Source of the DNA: Bordetella parapertussis
Lineage (GTDB): Bacteria; Pseudomonadota; Gammaproteobacteria; Burkholderiales; SG8-41
Direction: 5' to 3'
Assembly (NCBI GenBank): GCA_945870465.1
Contig: CAMBSS010000246.1
Location: forward strand, 1 to 5,320
Length of the DNA stretch: 5,320 nucleotides
The translations under genes were made by a program, and so were the position numbers. Within the stretch, counting starts at the first letter, position 1. Each line of letters starts with the position of its first letter. The notes under the pieces were generated by a model. That model saw only the letters and a program-made list of their open reading frames with translations, did no database searches and was not told the origin of the DNA. Below, piece by piece: positions 1 through 5,320 of this stretch.

Positions 1-642
1 TTGCGCGCCGCTCAGCAAAGGGGCGACTGGGGCCGTGTTGCACAGGAACGTGCCGAAATAAGGGGTGACTACGCTGAGATCCATCGTGACCGCCAGGAAC
101 TGCGCCGGGACATCGCTGAGCGCAACCGCGACGTGCACGAACTGCGCCATGATCAACGCGATCTGCGCGGCGACCGCCATGACCGCCGTGCCGACTTCCG
201 CGATTTCCGCAACGACCGGCGTGACTTCCGCGGCGATAACCGCGGTGACTTCCGCAACGGCCGCGGCGACTGGCAGGACAACCGCTTCGCGGACCGCGGC
301 GACCACCGTGGCGGGTTCGGCGGCGGGCAGTGGAATCACGGCTCGTCCAACAACGGCGGACAGTCGAACAATGGCAGCTCCAGCGGCGGTCACTGGAACC
401 ATGGCGGCACGCCCACCGGCGGCACTACTACTGGCGGTAGCACGACCGGCGGCAACACGCACGGTTCGTGGGGCGGCACGCGTCCGACCCAGGGCACCCC
501 GTCCACCACGGGCACGTCAGCCGGCACGCCGCGCACCCGCGGCGCGTTCGGCGGCGCGCAGCCGGCACACAGCATGCAAACCACCAACGTCGCGATGGCC
601 AGCAGGAGCGGCGCAGCGGGTGGTCGTGGCGGACGTCGCTAG
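1..642 (+). CDS. Arg/Asp-rich, Gly-rich low-complexity protein (5' end outside window)
   Basis: The frame is open from the first base of the window to a TAG at 640-642, giving 213 residues. The TTG at position 1 is in frame, but this is probably an accident of the window edge. Proteins of this composition are usually secreted, so a signal peptide may lie upstream, unseen. Residues 1-60 are highly charged and probably helical (AEIRGDYAEIHRDRQELRRD). Residues 58-100 carry loose repeats of the form D-F-R-x-[DN]. Residues 104-160 are Gly/Ser/Asn/Thr-rich, with a repeated WNHG (111-114 and 132-135) and GGxTT-like units near 140-152. The tail is basic and ends GGRGGRR. No catalytic motif or known domain is recognisable. 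Proteins of this type are common in proteobacterial genomes as exported hypothetical proteins, and a role in the envelope or as a disordered cationic/anionic polymer is only a guess. A strong terminator 40 bases after the stop supports a real transcribed gene. Confidence 0.7.
   Translation: MRAAQQRGDWGRVAQERAEIRGDYAEIHRDRQELRRDIAERNRDVHELRHDQRDLRGDRHDRRADFRDFRNDRRDFRGDNRGDFRNGRGDWQDNRFADRGDHRGGFGGGQWNHGSSNNGGQSNNGSSSGGHWNHGGTPTGGTTTGGSTTGGNTHGSWGGTRPTQGTPSTTGTSAGTPRTRGAFGGAQPAHSMQTTNVAMASRSGAAGGRGGRR
193..255 (+). repeat. Short in-frame repeats of GAC/GAT-TTCCGC
   Basis: The nine-base unit GACTTCCGC (Asp-Phe-Arg) occurs at 193-201, 223-231 and 247-255, with a one-base variant GATTTCCGC at 202-210. 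The units keep the reading frame and encode the D-F-R part of the charged repeat region. They show how this stretch probably grew, by slippage or unequal exchange. Confidence 0.6.
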
Positions 643-681
643 GACTCGCCGGTTACTCTTTCATCCCAGCATTACCTTTGC

Positions 682-712
682 AATCCCCCGGCTCACGCCG
701 GGGGATTTTTTT
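682..712 (+). terminator. Strong Rho-independent terminator
   Basis: AATCCCCCGGC (682-692) pairs perfectly with GCCGGGGGATT (697-707), an 11-base-pair stem closed by the four-base loop TCAC. The right arm runs into seven T residues (706-712). It sits 40 bases after the stop codon of the Arg/Asp-rich protein gene and so ends its transcript. The A-rich left side is too short to make it an equally good terminator on the minus strand. Confidence 0.92.
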
Positions 713-822
713 GTACGGCTCGAAACGTGATCGACGGCACCGCTGGTTGACCGTCATAGCGTCGTTCGCGCATGCGCAATTGTTTGGGCGGTATCGCACA
801 TACCCGGACACTTGGGCGGGTC

Positions 823-828
823 TATACT
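823..828 (+). promoter_or_regulatory. Possible -10 box upstream of the ypfJ relic
   Basis: TATACT lies 30 bases before the ATG at 859 and would give a leader of about 24 bases. The hexamer 17 bases upstream (ATACCC, 800-805) does not resemble TTGACA. No clear Shine-Dalgarno sequence precedes the ATG. It may be the surviving promoter of the broken metallopeptidase gene; the support is the -10 match and its position only. Confidence 0.3.
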
Positions 829-858
829 GAAGCTTCCTGTACTATCACGAACCTTCCC

Positions 859-1199
859 ATGCGCCTCGACGACGAACGCGAAAGCGACAATGCCGCGTAT
901 CGCCCGAAGCCTACAACGCGTTGTCGGTGCGGCTCGAACTGCAGGCCGATTGCTTCGCCGGCGTGTGGGCCAACCGCACCGAGCAAAGCAAACACTTCCT
1001 CGATCCCGGCGACGTCGACGGTGCGCTCAAAGCCGCCACCGCGATCGGCGACGATACGCTACAGCAGCAGACGCAGGGCCGCGTGGTACCCGATTCGTTC
1101 ACGCACGGCACGTCGGCGCAACGCGTGCGCTGGCTGCGCCAGGGACTCGAAACCGGCGACGTGAAATCCTGCGATACGTTTAAAGCGCGGAAGCTGTAA
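859..1199 (+). pseudogene. ypfJ: YpfJ-type neutral zinc metallopeptidase, internally deleted and frameshifted
   Basis: The first codons, from ATG 859, read [11 protein letters not shown], the characteristic start of the YpfJ/KPN_02809 family. From about 894 a different frame reads [20 protein letters not shown] and then a conserved C-terminus: [29 protein letters not shown] and a final CDTFKARKL before TAA 1197-1199. These blocks match the end of E. coli YpfJ as I remember it. Family members are near 290 residues; here about 11 N-terminal and 97 C-terminal residues remain. Roughly 180 codons are missing, including the membrane segment and the HExxH zinc site, and the junction (about 891-897) shifts frame. 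The ELQAD segment, which contributes the later metal-ligand region, survives. Translation from the ATG passes into a meaningless frame ending at 1164, and the in-frame TTG at 921 has no ribosome binding site. It is almost certainly non-functional, unless the deletion is an assembly artefact. Confidence 0.88.
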
Positions 1200-1214
1200 A
1201 ACCCGGCGGCCGCC

Positions 1215-1982
1215 CTAGCCGCCTTCACCCGGCAATACCCGGTACTTTTCCGGCACCGGCCCCAAGACCTGCAGGTCGAGAAAATTGGGCAACGCGAGCG
1301 ACGGCCAGTTGGTCTCAACCTCGCGCTCGCTGACGGGAAAATACGTTTCGCGTTTACCCAGCGGATAGTCCGCGCACGCAGCACCCGCAAAGCGCGCGTA
1401 GAAGCGTTTGATTTCAGGATCGGAGCGCCACTCGGCCGGCCGCACGCTGCCCTTGTTCCACGGTTTGCGGTTTTCGTAAATCGCGCGCTGGCGATAAATA
1501 CGCAATTCGAGCACGACCCCGCGATCGGTTTGCGCGAGACGCTCGGCGTCTTCTTTCCAGCCGGCGCGCGGCACCGCCCACGTCACCTTGGCGATCTGCG
1601 CCTGCCAGCGTTCGATGGCTGCCGGCAGCGCTTTGACCGGCGGCGCGCATCCTGCGATGTCTGCATCGATGACGCGGCCGATATGGGCCGGCGATGGCAT
1701 GCTGAAGTACAGCGTGACTGCCGCGATCACGATGCCCGCCACGAGCAGGACGCCGTTACGCGCGTTGCCCGACAGTGGCAGCAGGCATGCCGCCGCGCCG
1801 AGCACCAGCCCCGCGGCGAAGCTGGCCGGGCCAGCAATAAAAATCCCCAGCAGCGGCCCCTGGTTGGCATCGGGCGACAGCGCGATCGGCCCGAAAAAGC
1901 CGCCGCCGAAACCGACGGCGCCCAGCACCACCGCCCATAGCAGCGCGGTTTTAAAAATAGCGGGACGCGGCGCGGCTTCCAT
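1215..1982 (-). CDS. Hypothetical membrane protein, three N-terminal helices plus a soluble C-terminal domain
   Basis: This is a 255-residue protein starting at ATG 1982 (MEAAPRP). An upstream in-frame ATG at 2111 lies inside the receptor gene and would add 43 non-hydrophobic residues, so I reject it. Three hydrophobic segments are visible at about residues 11-35, 44-70 and 76-95, rich in Gly and Ala. The C-terminal domain (about 96-255) is polar, with cysteines at 112 and 203 that could form a disulfide if periplasmic, and aromatic-rich stretches such as KPWNKG and FYARFAG. I recognise no family; it is too long for TctB and has a different layout. It begins 22 bases after the receptor gene's stop with a weak AGG (1992-1990), so the two are probably co-transcribed and translationally linked. 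It converges on the ypfJ relic, whose stop is 15 bases away. No intrinsic terminator with a T tract follows. Confidence 0.8.
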   Translation of the reverse strand: MEAAPRPAIFKTALLWAVVLGAVGFGGGFFGPIALSPDANQGPLLGIFIAGPASFAAGLVLGAAACLLPLSGNARNGVLLVAGIVIAAVTLYFSMPSPAHIGRVIDADIAGCAPPVKALPAAIERWQAQIAKVTWAVPRAGWKEDAERLAQTDRGVVLELRIYRQRAIYENRKPWNKGSVRPAEWRSDPEIKRFYARFAGAACADYPLGKRETYFPVSEREVETNWPSLALPNFLDLQVLGPVPEKYRVLPGEGG

Positions 1983-2004
1983 CAATTGGCCTGACTGCGC
2001 AATG

Positions 2005-2967
2005 CTAAAGCTTGATGTTGCCCGCGCGCACCACGCGTCCCCACTTGGGGATCTCCGCGCGCAGGTGGTCGGCGAGTTTTTGCGGCGGTCCGCCGACGAC
2101 GTCGGCGCCAAGCGCGGCGATGCGATTCAATGCATCGGACTGGGTCAGCGAGCGAGCGAGCTCTGCGTTGAGCTTGGCGATCAGCGCGTCGGGTGTCCGC
2201 GCCGGCGCGAGTATGCCCCACCAGGTACTGGCCTCGAAACCGGGGATGGCGGCCTCGGCCACGGTCGGCACTTCAGGCATGATGACCGAGCGTTTATCGC
2301 CGGACACCGCCAGCGCGCGCAGCTTGCCTGACTTGACGTGTGCAATCGACGCCGCCGGGTTGGCGAACAGCATGTGCACCTGGCCGCCCATCAACTCGGT
2401 GATGGCCGGCCCGGCCCCTTTGTACGGCACGTGCACCATCTTGACGCCGGCCTGCAGACAAAAAAGTTCGGCCGCCAGATGGGAGGATGTCGCCACGCTG
2501 GACGACGCAAACAACAACTGTCCCGGCCTGGCTTTGGCGAGCGCGATCAGCTCTTTGGTCGATTCGGCGGCGACGCCGGGATGCACGAGCAGAATGTTCA
2601 TTGAAGTTGTCATCAACGATATCGGGGCAAAGCTTTTGATCGGGTCGTAAGCGACCGTGGTTATGTCGGGCAGCACCGTCAGATTCGTGCTGCCGAGCAG
2701 CAGCGTGTAACCGTCGGGCTCCGCGCGCGCGACCAGTTCGAAAGCGATCGCGCCCCCGGCACCGGGCCGGTTGTCGACGATGACCGGCCGCGACCACGCT
2801 TCGCTCAGGCGCTGCGCGCCTATGCGCGCCATGATGTCGTTGCCGCCGCCGGGCGGCGACGGCACGATGATGCGGATAGGCCGCGACGGATAATTGTCGG
2901 CAGCGTGTGCCACCGAGTAAATCGCCGCGACGCCAGCGAACGCGTAAAAGACGTTACGCAATTTCAT
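2005..2967 (-). CDS. Bug/TctC-family periplasmic substrate-binding protein
   Basis: The 320-residue length is typical of the family. Residues 1-22 form a signal peptide (K3 and R4, a hydrophobic core, then AHA before ADNYPSRP), so the mature protein is periplasmic. Family motifs follow in order: YPSRPIRIIVPSPPGGGNDI (26-45), VIVDNRPGAGG (62-72), EPDGYTLL (83-90), MVHVPYKGAGPA (177-188), MPEVPTVAEAAIPGFEAST (230-248) and the KW near the C-terminus (308-309). By family knowledge, such receptors bind carboxylates or other small polar solutes through water-mediated contacts in the two loops near residues 39-45 and 180-186. The true ligand cannot be read. TctA and TctB genes are absent nearby, which is usual for 'orphan' Bug proteins that share distant transporters. 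An AGGGAG ribosome binding site lies 7 bases before the ATG. The aminotransferase gene precedes it in the same direction across 116 bases containing REP-like repeats. Confidence 0.95.
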   Translation of the reverse strand: MKLRNVFYAFAGVAAIYSVAHAADNYPSRPIRIIVPSPPGGGNDIMARIGAQRLSEAWSRPVIVDNRPGAGGAIAFELVARAEPDGYTLLLGSTNLTVLPDITTVAYDPIKSFAPISLMTTSMNILLVHPGVAAESTKELIALAKARPGQLLFASSSVATSSHLAAELFCLQAGVKMVHVPYKGAGPAITELMGGQVHMLFANPAASIAHVKSGKLRALAVSGDKRSVIMPEVPTVAEAAIPGFEASTWWGILAPARTPDALIAKLNAELARSLTQSDALNRIAALGADVVGGPPQKLADHLRAEIPKWGRVVRAGNIKL

Positions 2968-2983
2968 GATCTGACTCCCTGTC

Positions 2984-3072
2984 TCACCCGCCGCCTCCCC
3001 CGCTTTGCAAGAGAGGAAAATTTAAAATCAGGTCCCTTACCCTGCAACGCGGGGGAAGGTCAGGATGGGGCA
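2984..3072. repeat. Inverted pair of REP-like palindromic elements
   Basis: Two related GC-rich units lie head-to-head between the aminotransferase and receptor genes. The right unit forms an imperfect hairpin: CCTTACCCTGC (3035-3045) pairs with GCGGGGGAAGG (3049-3059), with one A-G mismatch, one T-G wobble and an AAC loop. The left unit (2994-3016, CCTCCCCCGCTTTGCAAGAG then AGG) resembles the reverse complement of the right one, which reads CCTTCCCCCGCGTTGCAGGG. Both fit the widespread proteobacterial intergenic pattern of a C-rich arm, a short TTGCA-like centre and a G-rich arm. The AT-rich spacer 3017-3030 joins them. The pair may damp or stop read-through from the aminotransferase gene or protect mRNA ends. 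No good T tract follows either hairpin. Confidence 0.55.
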
Positions 3073-3083
3073 AATAAATTTTT

Positions 3084-4259
3084 TCAAGCTGCTGCGGTTT
3101 TTTGTTCGCTGCGCGCAAGCACCCGCGCGCACGCATCGACGCCGGCCTGCGCGAGTTTCGCATCCATGCCGAGTTCGGCAAGTGCGCGCGCCAGAGCCTT
3201 GACGCCGCGCAGCAGCATGTCGGGCCGCACCGGGCCCATGTGGCCGATGCGGATCGCAGTGTCCTTCAGGGCGTCCTGACCGCTGGCGATCCTGACGTTG
3301 TCGTTCTTCAGCGCGCGTTGCACGACGTCGCCCGCCTTGATTCCCGCCGGCAGCAGCATCGCCGACACGGTATGCGAGCGATACTGCGGCTCTTTTGCCA
3401 CCAGCTCGCAACCGGCCGCATGCACGAACGCGTGGAATGCTTCGGCGAGCAGCGCGTGGCGCGCGAAAACATTGGGCAGACCTTCGTCGTGCATCATGGT
3501 CACCGCCTGCGCGAGACTGCGGATCAGCGATTCGGGCGGCGTGCCCATCATGCGCGCCTTCGGCTCCTCTATCCACGCGCGCATCTTCACCCAGTTGAAG
3601 TAATGGCGGTAGTGCTTGCTCGCGCGAATCGCGTCCCACACCCGGTTGCTGGTGGCGACGAGCGCCAGACCCGGCGGGCTCATGAAACATTTCTGGATGC
3701 CGGAGAAGCACACGTCGATGTTGCGCTCCGCCATGCGCACCGGCATACCGGCGGCCGCCGACACGCCATCGACCACGGTAATCACGCCGAAGCGCTCGCC
3801 CATGCGGCCGATCACGTCGAGATCGTTCATGACGCCGGTGCCGGTTTCGCACATCGAGCCTATCAGGCCTTTGATTTCGGGATGTTGGGTCAGCGTTTCC
3901 ACGATGGCAGCCTCGCTCACCGCGTAGCCCCATTCGGGCCCGACCGGATGAACGACGAGGCCGAGATCGCGCGCAATGCCGGCAAAGCGCAAACCAAAAC
4001 GGCCGTTCACCAGCATCGCGACCGCGTCGCCGGGACTGAACAGGTTGGTGAGCGATGCTTCCATCGCGCCGCGCCCTGAAGAATTCTGCACGAGGATGGG
4101 ACCGTCGTTGCCGAAGATCGGCCGCAACCCCGCGAGCAGCGGCTTGAACACCGCCTGGAACTCCGGCGCGTTGTGGTGCGACATGGGTGCCGCGCCCGCT
4201 TCCAGCACTGCGCGCGGCACCTGCACGGGCCCGGGCGTCAACAACAGCAGTTCGTTCAT
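3084..4259 (-). CDS. Class V PLP-dependent aminotransferase (alanine-glyoxylate / serine-pyruvate type)
   Basis: This 391-residue protein is the normal length for the alanine-glyoxylate aminotransferase group of fold-type I PLP enzymes, which move an amino group from alanine or serine to glyoxylate or another 2-oxo acid. Visible marks are LLLTPGPVQVP (4-14), the SHHNAPEF block (27-34), SGRGAMEASL (61-70) that holds the cofactor phosphate, VVDGVSAAAG (162-171) with Asp164 facing the pyridine nitrogen, and SGIQKCFMSPPGLA (186-199) with Lys190 as the Schiff-base lysine. IRIGHMG (336-342) carries Arg337, which should bind the substrate carboxylate. All key residues are intact. No signal peptide is seen, so it should be cytosolic. 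The ATG at 4259 is well supported by a perfect AGGAGG (4271-4266) six bases upstream. It lies 87 bases after the SDR gene and may have its own promoter. Alanine, serine, aspartate or a sulfonated amino acid are all possible amino donors in this family. Confidence 0.95.
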   Translation of the reverse strand: MNELLLLTPGPVQVPRAVLEAGAAPMSHHNAPEFQAVFKPLLAGLRPIFGNDGPILVQNSSGRGAMEASLTNLFSPGDAVAMLVNGRFGLRFAGIARDLGLVVHPVGPEWGYAVSEAAIVETLTQHPEIKGLIGSMCETGTGVMNDLDVIGRMGERFGVITVVDGVSAAAGMPVRMAERNIDVCFSGIQKCFMSPPGLALVATSNRVWDAIRASKHYRHYFNWVKMRAWIEEPKARMMGTPPESLIRSLAQAVTMMHDEGLPNVFARHALLAEAFHAFVHAAGCELVAKEPQYRSHTVSAMLLPAGIKAGDVVQRALKNDNVRIASGQDALKDTAIRIGHMGPVRPDMLLRGVKALARALAELGMDAKLAQAGVDACARVLARSEQKTAAA

Positions 4260-4304
4260 GCGATGCCTCCTGTGCGCGGCCTGGTATCGCCGGCTATCGC
4301 GGGG

Positions 4305-4310
4305 ATTATA
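4305..4310 (-). promoter_or_regulatory. Perfect TATAAT -10 box upstream of the aminotransferase gene
   Basis: On the minus strand TATAAT reads 4310 to 4305, in an otherwise GC-rich gap. Initiation about 7 bases downstream would leave a leader of roughly 40 bases containing the AGGAGG site. No TTGACA-like hexamer is present 16-18 bases upstream (GCCGTG at 4333-4328), and there is no extended TGn motif. The site could act with an activator or be fortuitous. Confidence 0.4.
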
Positions 4311-4317
4311 TCGGAAG

Positions 4318-4339
4318 GCCCCGGCGACACGGCCGGGGC
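4318..4339 (-). terminator. GC-rich hairpin after the SDR gene, no T tract
   Basis: GCCCCGGC and GCCGGGGC form a perfect eight-base-pair stem with a six-base loop, starting 7 bases after the SDR stop codon. The sequence after it on the minus strand is CTTCCGATATAAT, so there is no run of T. It may stabilise the upstream mRNA end or act as a weak pause site; it is not a classical intrinsic terminator. Confidence 0.4.
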
Positions 4340-4346
4340 GCGCCGC

Positions 4347-5102
4347 CTAGAACGCGAAAAAGCGCGCGCCGCCGTCGAACGCGCTGATGTTGCCCGTGAT
4401 GTAGCTCGCGCGCGGCGAGGCGAGAAACACCGCGAGATCGGCGAGCTCGTGCGGCTCACCCATGCGCTCCATCGGCACTTCCTTTTTCGCCCACTCTTTA
4501 CGCGCTTCCGCGGTCGGCCAGCGCTTGTCGATCTGCTCGCTGCGCAATTTGCCGGGCTGTATGCAATTGACGGTAACGCCGTCCCTGGCGACGACTTTCG
4601 ACAGGCCTTTCGACCACACGTGTACCGCCGCCTTGGCGGCATGCGCCGCGTTAAGGTTGCGCGGTTCGCGCGTGCCGGTCAGATTGATCACGCGGCCATA
4701 GCCGTTTTTCTGCATGCCCTCCATCAGCGCCTCGGTCAGTTCGCGCAGACGGAAAAAATTCAGCGTGAGGCCTTCCATCCATTCCGCCTTGGAGGCATTC
4801 AGCGGCAACGGGCGGCTGCCGCCCGCCGCATTGGCGAGAATATCGACGCGGCCGAGAGCCTTCAGCGCTTTGACGGCGATTTCTTCCGCCGCGTTGTCGG
4901 GATACAGATCGGCTTCGATCAGCACCGGCTTCTGGCCGCCTTTCTTCGTTATTTCCACCGAGAGCTCTTCAAGCAGGTTAAGGCGCCGCGCCACCGCGGC
5001 CACTTTCACGCCTTCGGCCGCCAGCGCGACAGCAATCGCCCTGCCGAGCCCCTGGCTCGCGCCAGTCACCACTGCAGTACGTCCTTTCAATTCAAGATCC
5101 AT
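4347..5102 (-). CDS. SDR-family oxidoreductase lacking the catalytic tyrosine
   Basis: This 251-residue protein has the length and order of a classical short-chain dehydrogenase/reductase, a cytosolic NAD(P)-dependent Rossmann enzyme. It has TGASQGLG (13-20) for the dinucleotide, RR at 39-40 which often favours NADP, a conserved Asp65, NAAGG (91-95) in place of NNAG, Asn115, VNCIQPGKL (178-186) and a final GNISAFDGGA (237-246). The active site is unusual. The YxxxK motif reads A153-H-A-A-K157, so the tyrosine is replaced by alanine, and the usual serine region reads NLTGT (140-144). The loop between them is about three residues shorter than usual. Related atypical SDRs exist and are often labelled 3-oxoacyl-ACP reductase, so this is likely a subfamily trait and not decay. 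The ATG at 5102 follows AAGGAAGGA with a 7-base spacer. It is the first complete gene of the minus-strand group, 54 bases after the stop of a truncated Bug gene. Confidence 0.93.
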   Translation of the reverse strand: MDLELKGRTAVVTGASQGLGRAIAVALAAEGVKVAAVARRLNLLEELSVEITKKGGQKPVLIEADLYPDNAAEEIAVKALKALGRVDILANAAGGSRPLPLNASKAEWMEGLTLNFFRLRELTEALMEGMQKNGYGRVINLTGTREPRNLNAAHAAKAAVHVWSKGLSKVVARDGVTVNCIQPGKLRSEQIDKRWPTAEARKEWAKKEVPMERMGEPHELADLAVFLASPRASYITGNISAFDGGARFFAF

Positions 5103-5156
5103 GGGTTTTTCCTTCCTTGCTTCGTCAATTTTGCGTTTGGATAAGCGGTGCGCCGG

Positions 5157-5204
5157 CTACTCGGCCTTGATGCCGCGTTTTGTGATCACGGCGGCCCATT
5201 TCCT
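5157..5204 (-). pseudogene. C-terminal remnant of a second Bug/TctC-family receptor
   Basis: Upstream of the SDR gene the minus strand reads RKWAAVITKRGIKAE and then TAG (5159-5157). This matches the typical C-terminus of Bug/TctC receptors and parallels the intact receptor in this window, which ends PKWGRVVRAGNIKL. The residues before it (THTTFIIY and further) do not look like the family, and the frame meets a TAG at 5285-5283. Only about 15 of roughly 320 residues remain, so this is the tail of a gene cut at about 5201-5204. The gene probably once headed the SDR-aminotransferase group. The match is short, so the call depends on its position, its stop codon and the KWA-V-GIKAE pattern together. 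Confidence 0.6.
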
Positions 5205-5222
5205 GTAAATGATAAATGTGGT

Positions 5223-5320
5223 GTGTGTACCTTCCCTAAAACGGTCAATTTCGCTAAGGTACAGGTCGTCGAGGTTGAGGTGCTAGACAATCACATTACG
5301 AAATTTGTCATCAGAGGCTC
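5223..5320 (+). CDS. Possible start of an unknown ORF running off the window
   Basis: From GTG 5223 a plus-strand frame stays open to the last base, encoding residues such as FAKVQVVEVEVLDNHITKFV. This alternating hydrophobic pattern looks protein-like (beta-strand rich). There is no Shine-Dalgarno sequence before the GTG, and the same frame is open further upstream over the receptor relic, so the true start is uncertain. It lies entirely in the lower-GC tail of the window. I do not recognise a family. It may be a gene of an inserted element or chance. Confidence 0.3.
   Translation, partial: MCTFPKTVNFAKVQVVEVEVLDNHITKFVIRG

Noticed and set aside
65..730. Plus-strand ORF overlapping the Arg/Asp-rich gene in another frame
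   Set aside because: It is Thr/Ala/Arg-rich, produced by the repeats of the real frame, and it runs through the intrinsic terminator.
747..752. TTGACC as a -35 box
   Set aside because: No -10-like hexamer lies 16-18 bases downstream, and the TATACT at 823 is far too distant.
768..777. Perfect palindrome GCGCATGCGC
   Set aside because: A ten-base palindrome of GC-rich composition is expected by chance; no second copy or adjacent operator-like pattern is seen.
921..1199. Stand-alone 92-residue protein from TTG 921
   Set aside because: The sequence is the C-terminus of the YpfJ family, the frame is open upstream of the TTG with more family-like residues, and no ribosome binding site precedes it.
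1205..1223. GGCGGC/GCCGCC hairpin between the converging ypfJ relic and membrane protein gene
   Set aside because: Only six base pairs, overlapping the membrane protein's last codons, with no T tract on either strand, so not supportable as a terminator.
1588..2331. Plus-strand ORF of 247 codons
   Set aside because: It spans two minus-strand genes in antisense and their intergenic gap; no family features.
3102..4079. Long plus-strand ORF of 325 codons
   Set aside because: It lies wholly opposite the aminotransferase gene, which has all its catalytic motifs. The frame is His/Arg/Ala-rich, has no domain, and is explained by high GC leaving the antisense frame open.
4285..4300. Direct repeat TATCGC spaced by four bases in the aminotransferase leader
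   Set aside because: Two six-base copies are too short to claim as a regulator site without a conserved pattern elsewhere.
4173..5144. Long plus-strand ORF of 323 codons
   Set aside because: It is antisense to the SDR gene and to the start of the aminotransferase gene, with a biased Arg/His/Phe-rich composition and no recognisable motif.

Overview
The window is GC-rich DNA that looks betaproteobacterial, most likely Burkholderiales or a relative. This rests on a Bug/TctC-type solute receptor gene that has no TctA/TctB genes beside it, on a second relic of the same receptor family, and on the overall gene style. The genus cannot be read from the sequence.

Left part, plus strand. Positions 1-642 hold the 3' part of a gene for a low-complexity, Arg/Asp-rich then Gly/Ser/Thr-rich protein whose beginning lies outside the window. 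A strong intrinsic terminator follows at 682-712. After a short spacer with a possible -10 box comes a broken copy of the YpfJ-type neutral zinc metallopeptidase (859-1199). Its first ~11 codons and last ~97 codons are present, but the middle, including the zinc-binding HExxH region, is deleted, and the two ends lie in different frames.

Centre and right, minus strand, read from right to left: an SDR-family oxidoreductase with degenerate catalytic residues (5102-4347), a class V PLP aminotransferase of the alanine-glyoxylate/serine-pyruvate type (4259-3084), a Bug/TctC periplasmic substrate-binding protein (2967-2005), and a three-helix membrane protein of unknown function (1982-1215). All four point the same way. 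The gap between SDR and aminotransferase holds a GC-rich hairpin and a perfect TATAAT. The gap between aminotransferase and receptor holds a pair of inverted REP-like palindromes. Transcription may therefore be split into sub-units, with only the receptor and membrane protein (22 bp apart) tightly coupled. A reasonable inference is uptake and catabolism of an organic or amino acid, with the receptor capturing it, the aminotransferase moving an amino group to or from a 2-oxo acid, and the SDR acting on a related carbonyl or alcohol. The substrate is not visible.

Right edge. Just upstream of the SDR, 5157-5201 encodes only the C-terminal ~15 residues of a second Bug/TctC protein. At about 5201-5204 the resemblance stops and base composition drops to about 43% G+C (52 of 120 bases over 5201-5320). 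This looks like the border of an insertion or rearrangement. A short plus-strand reading frame runs off the end there.

I see no CRISPR array, tRNA, rRNA or complete insertion sequence. The main points for a second look are the two truncated genes, the SDR lacking its catalytic tyrosine, and the composition break at the right edge.
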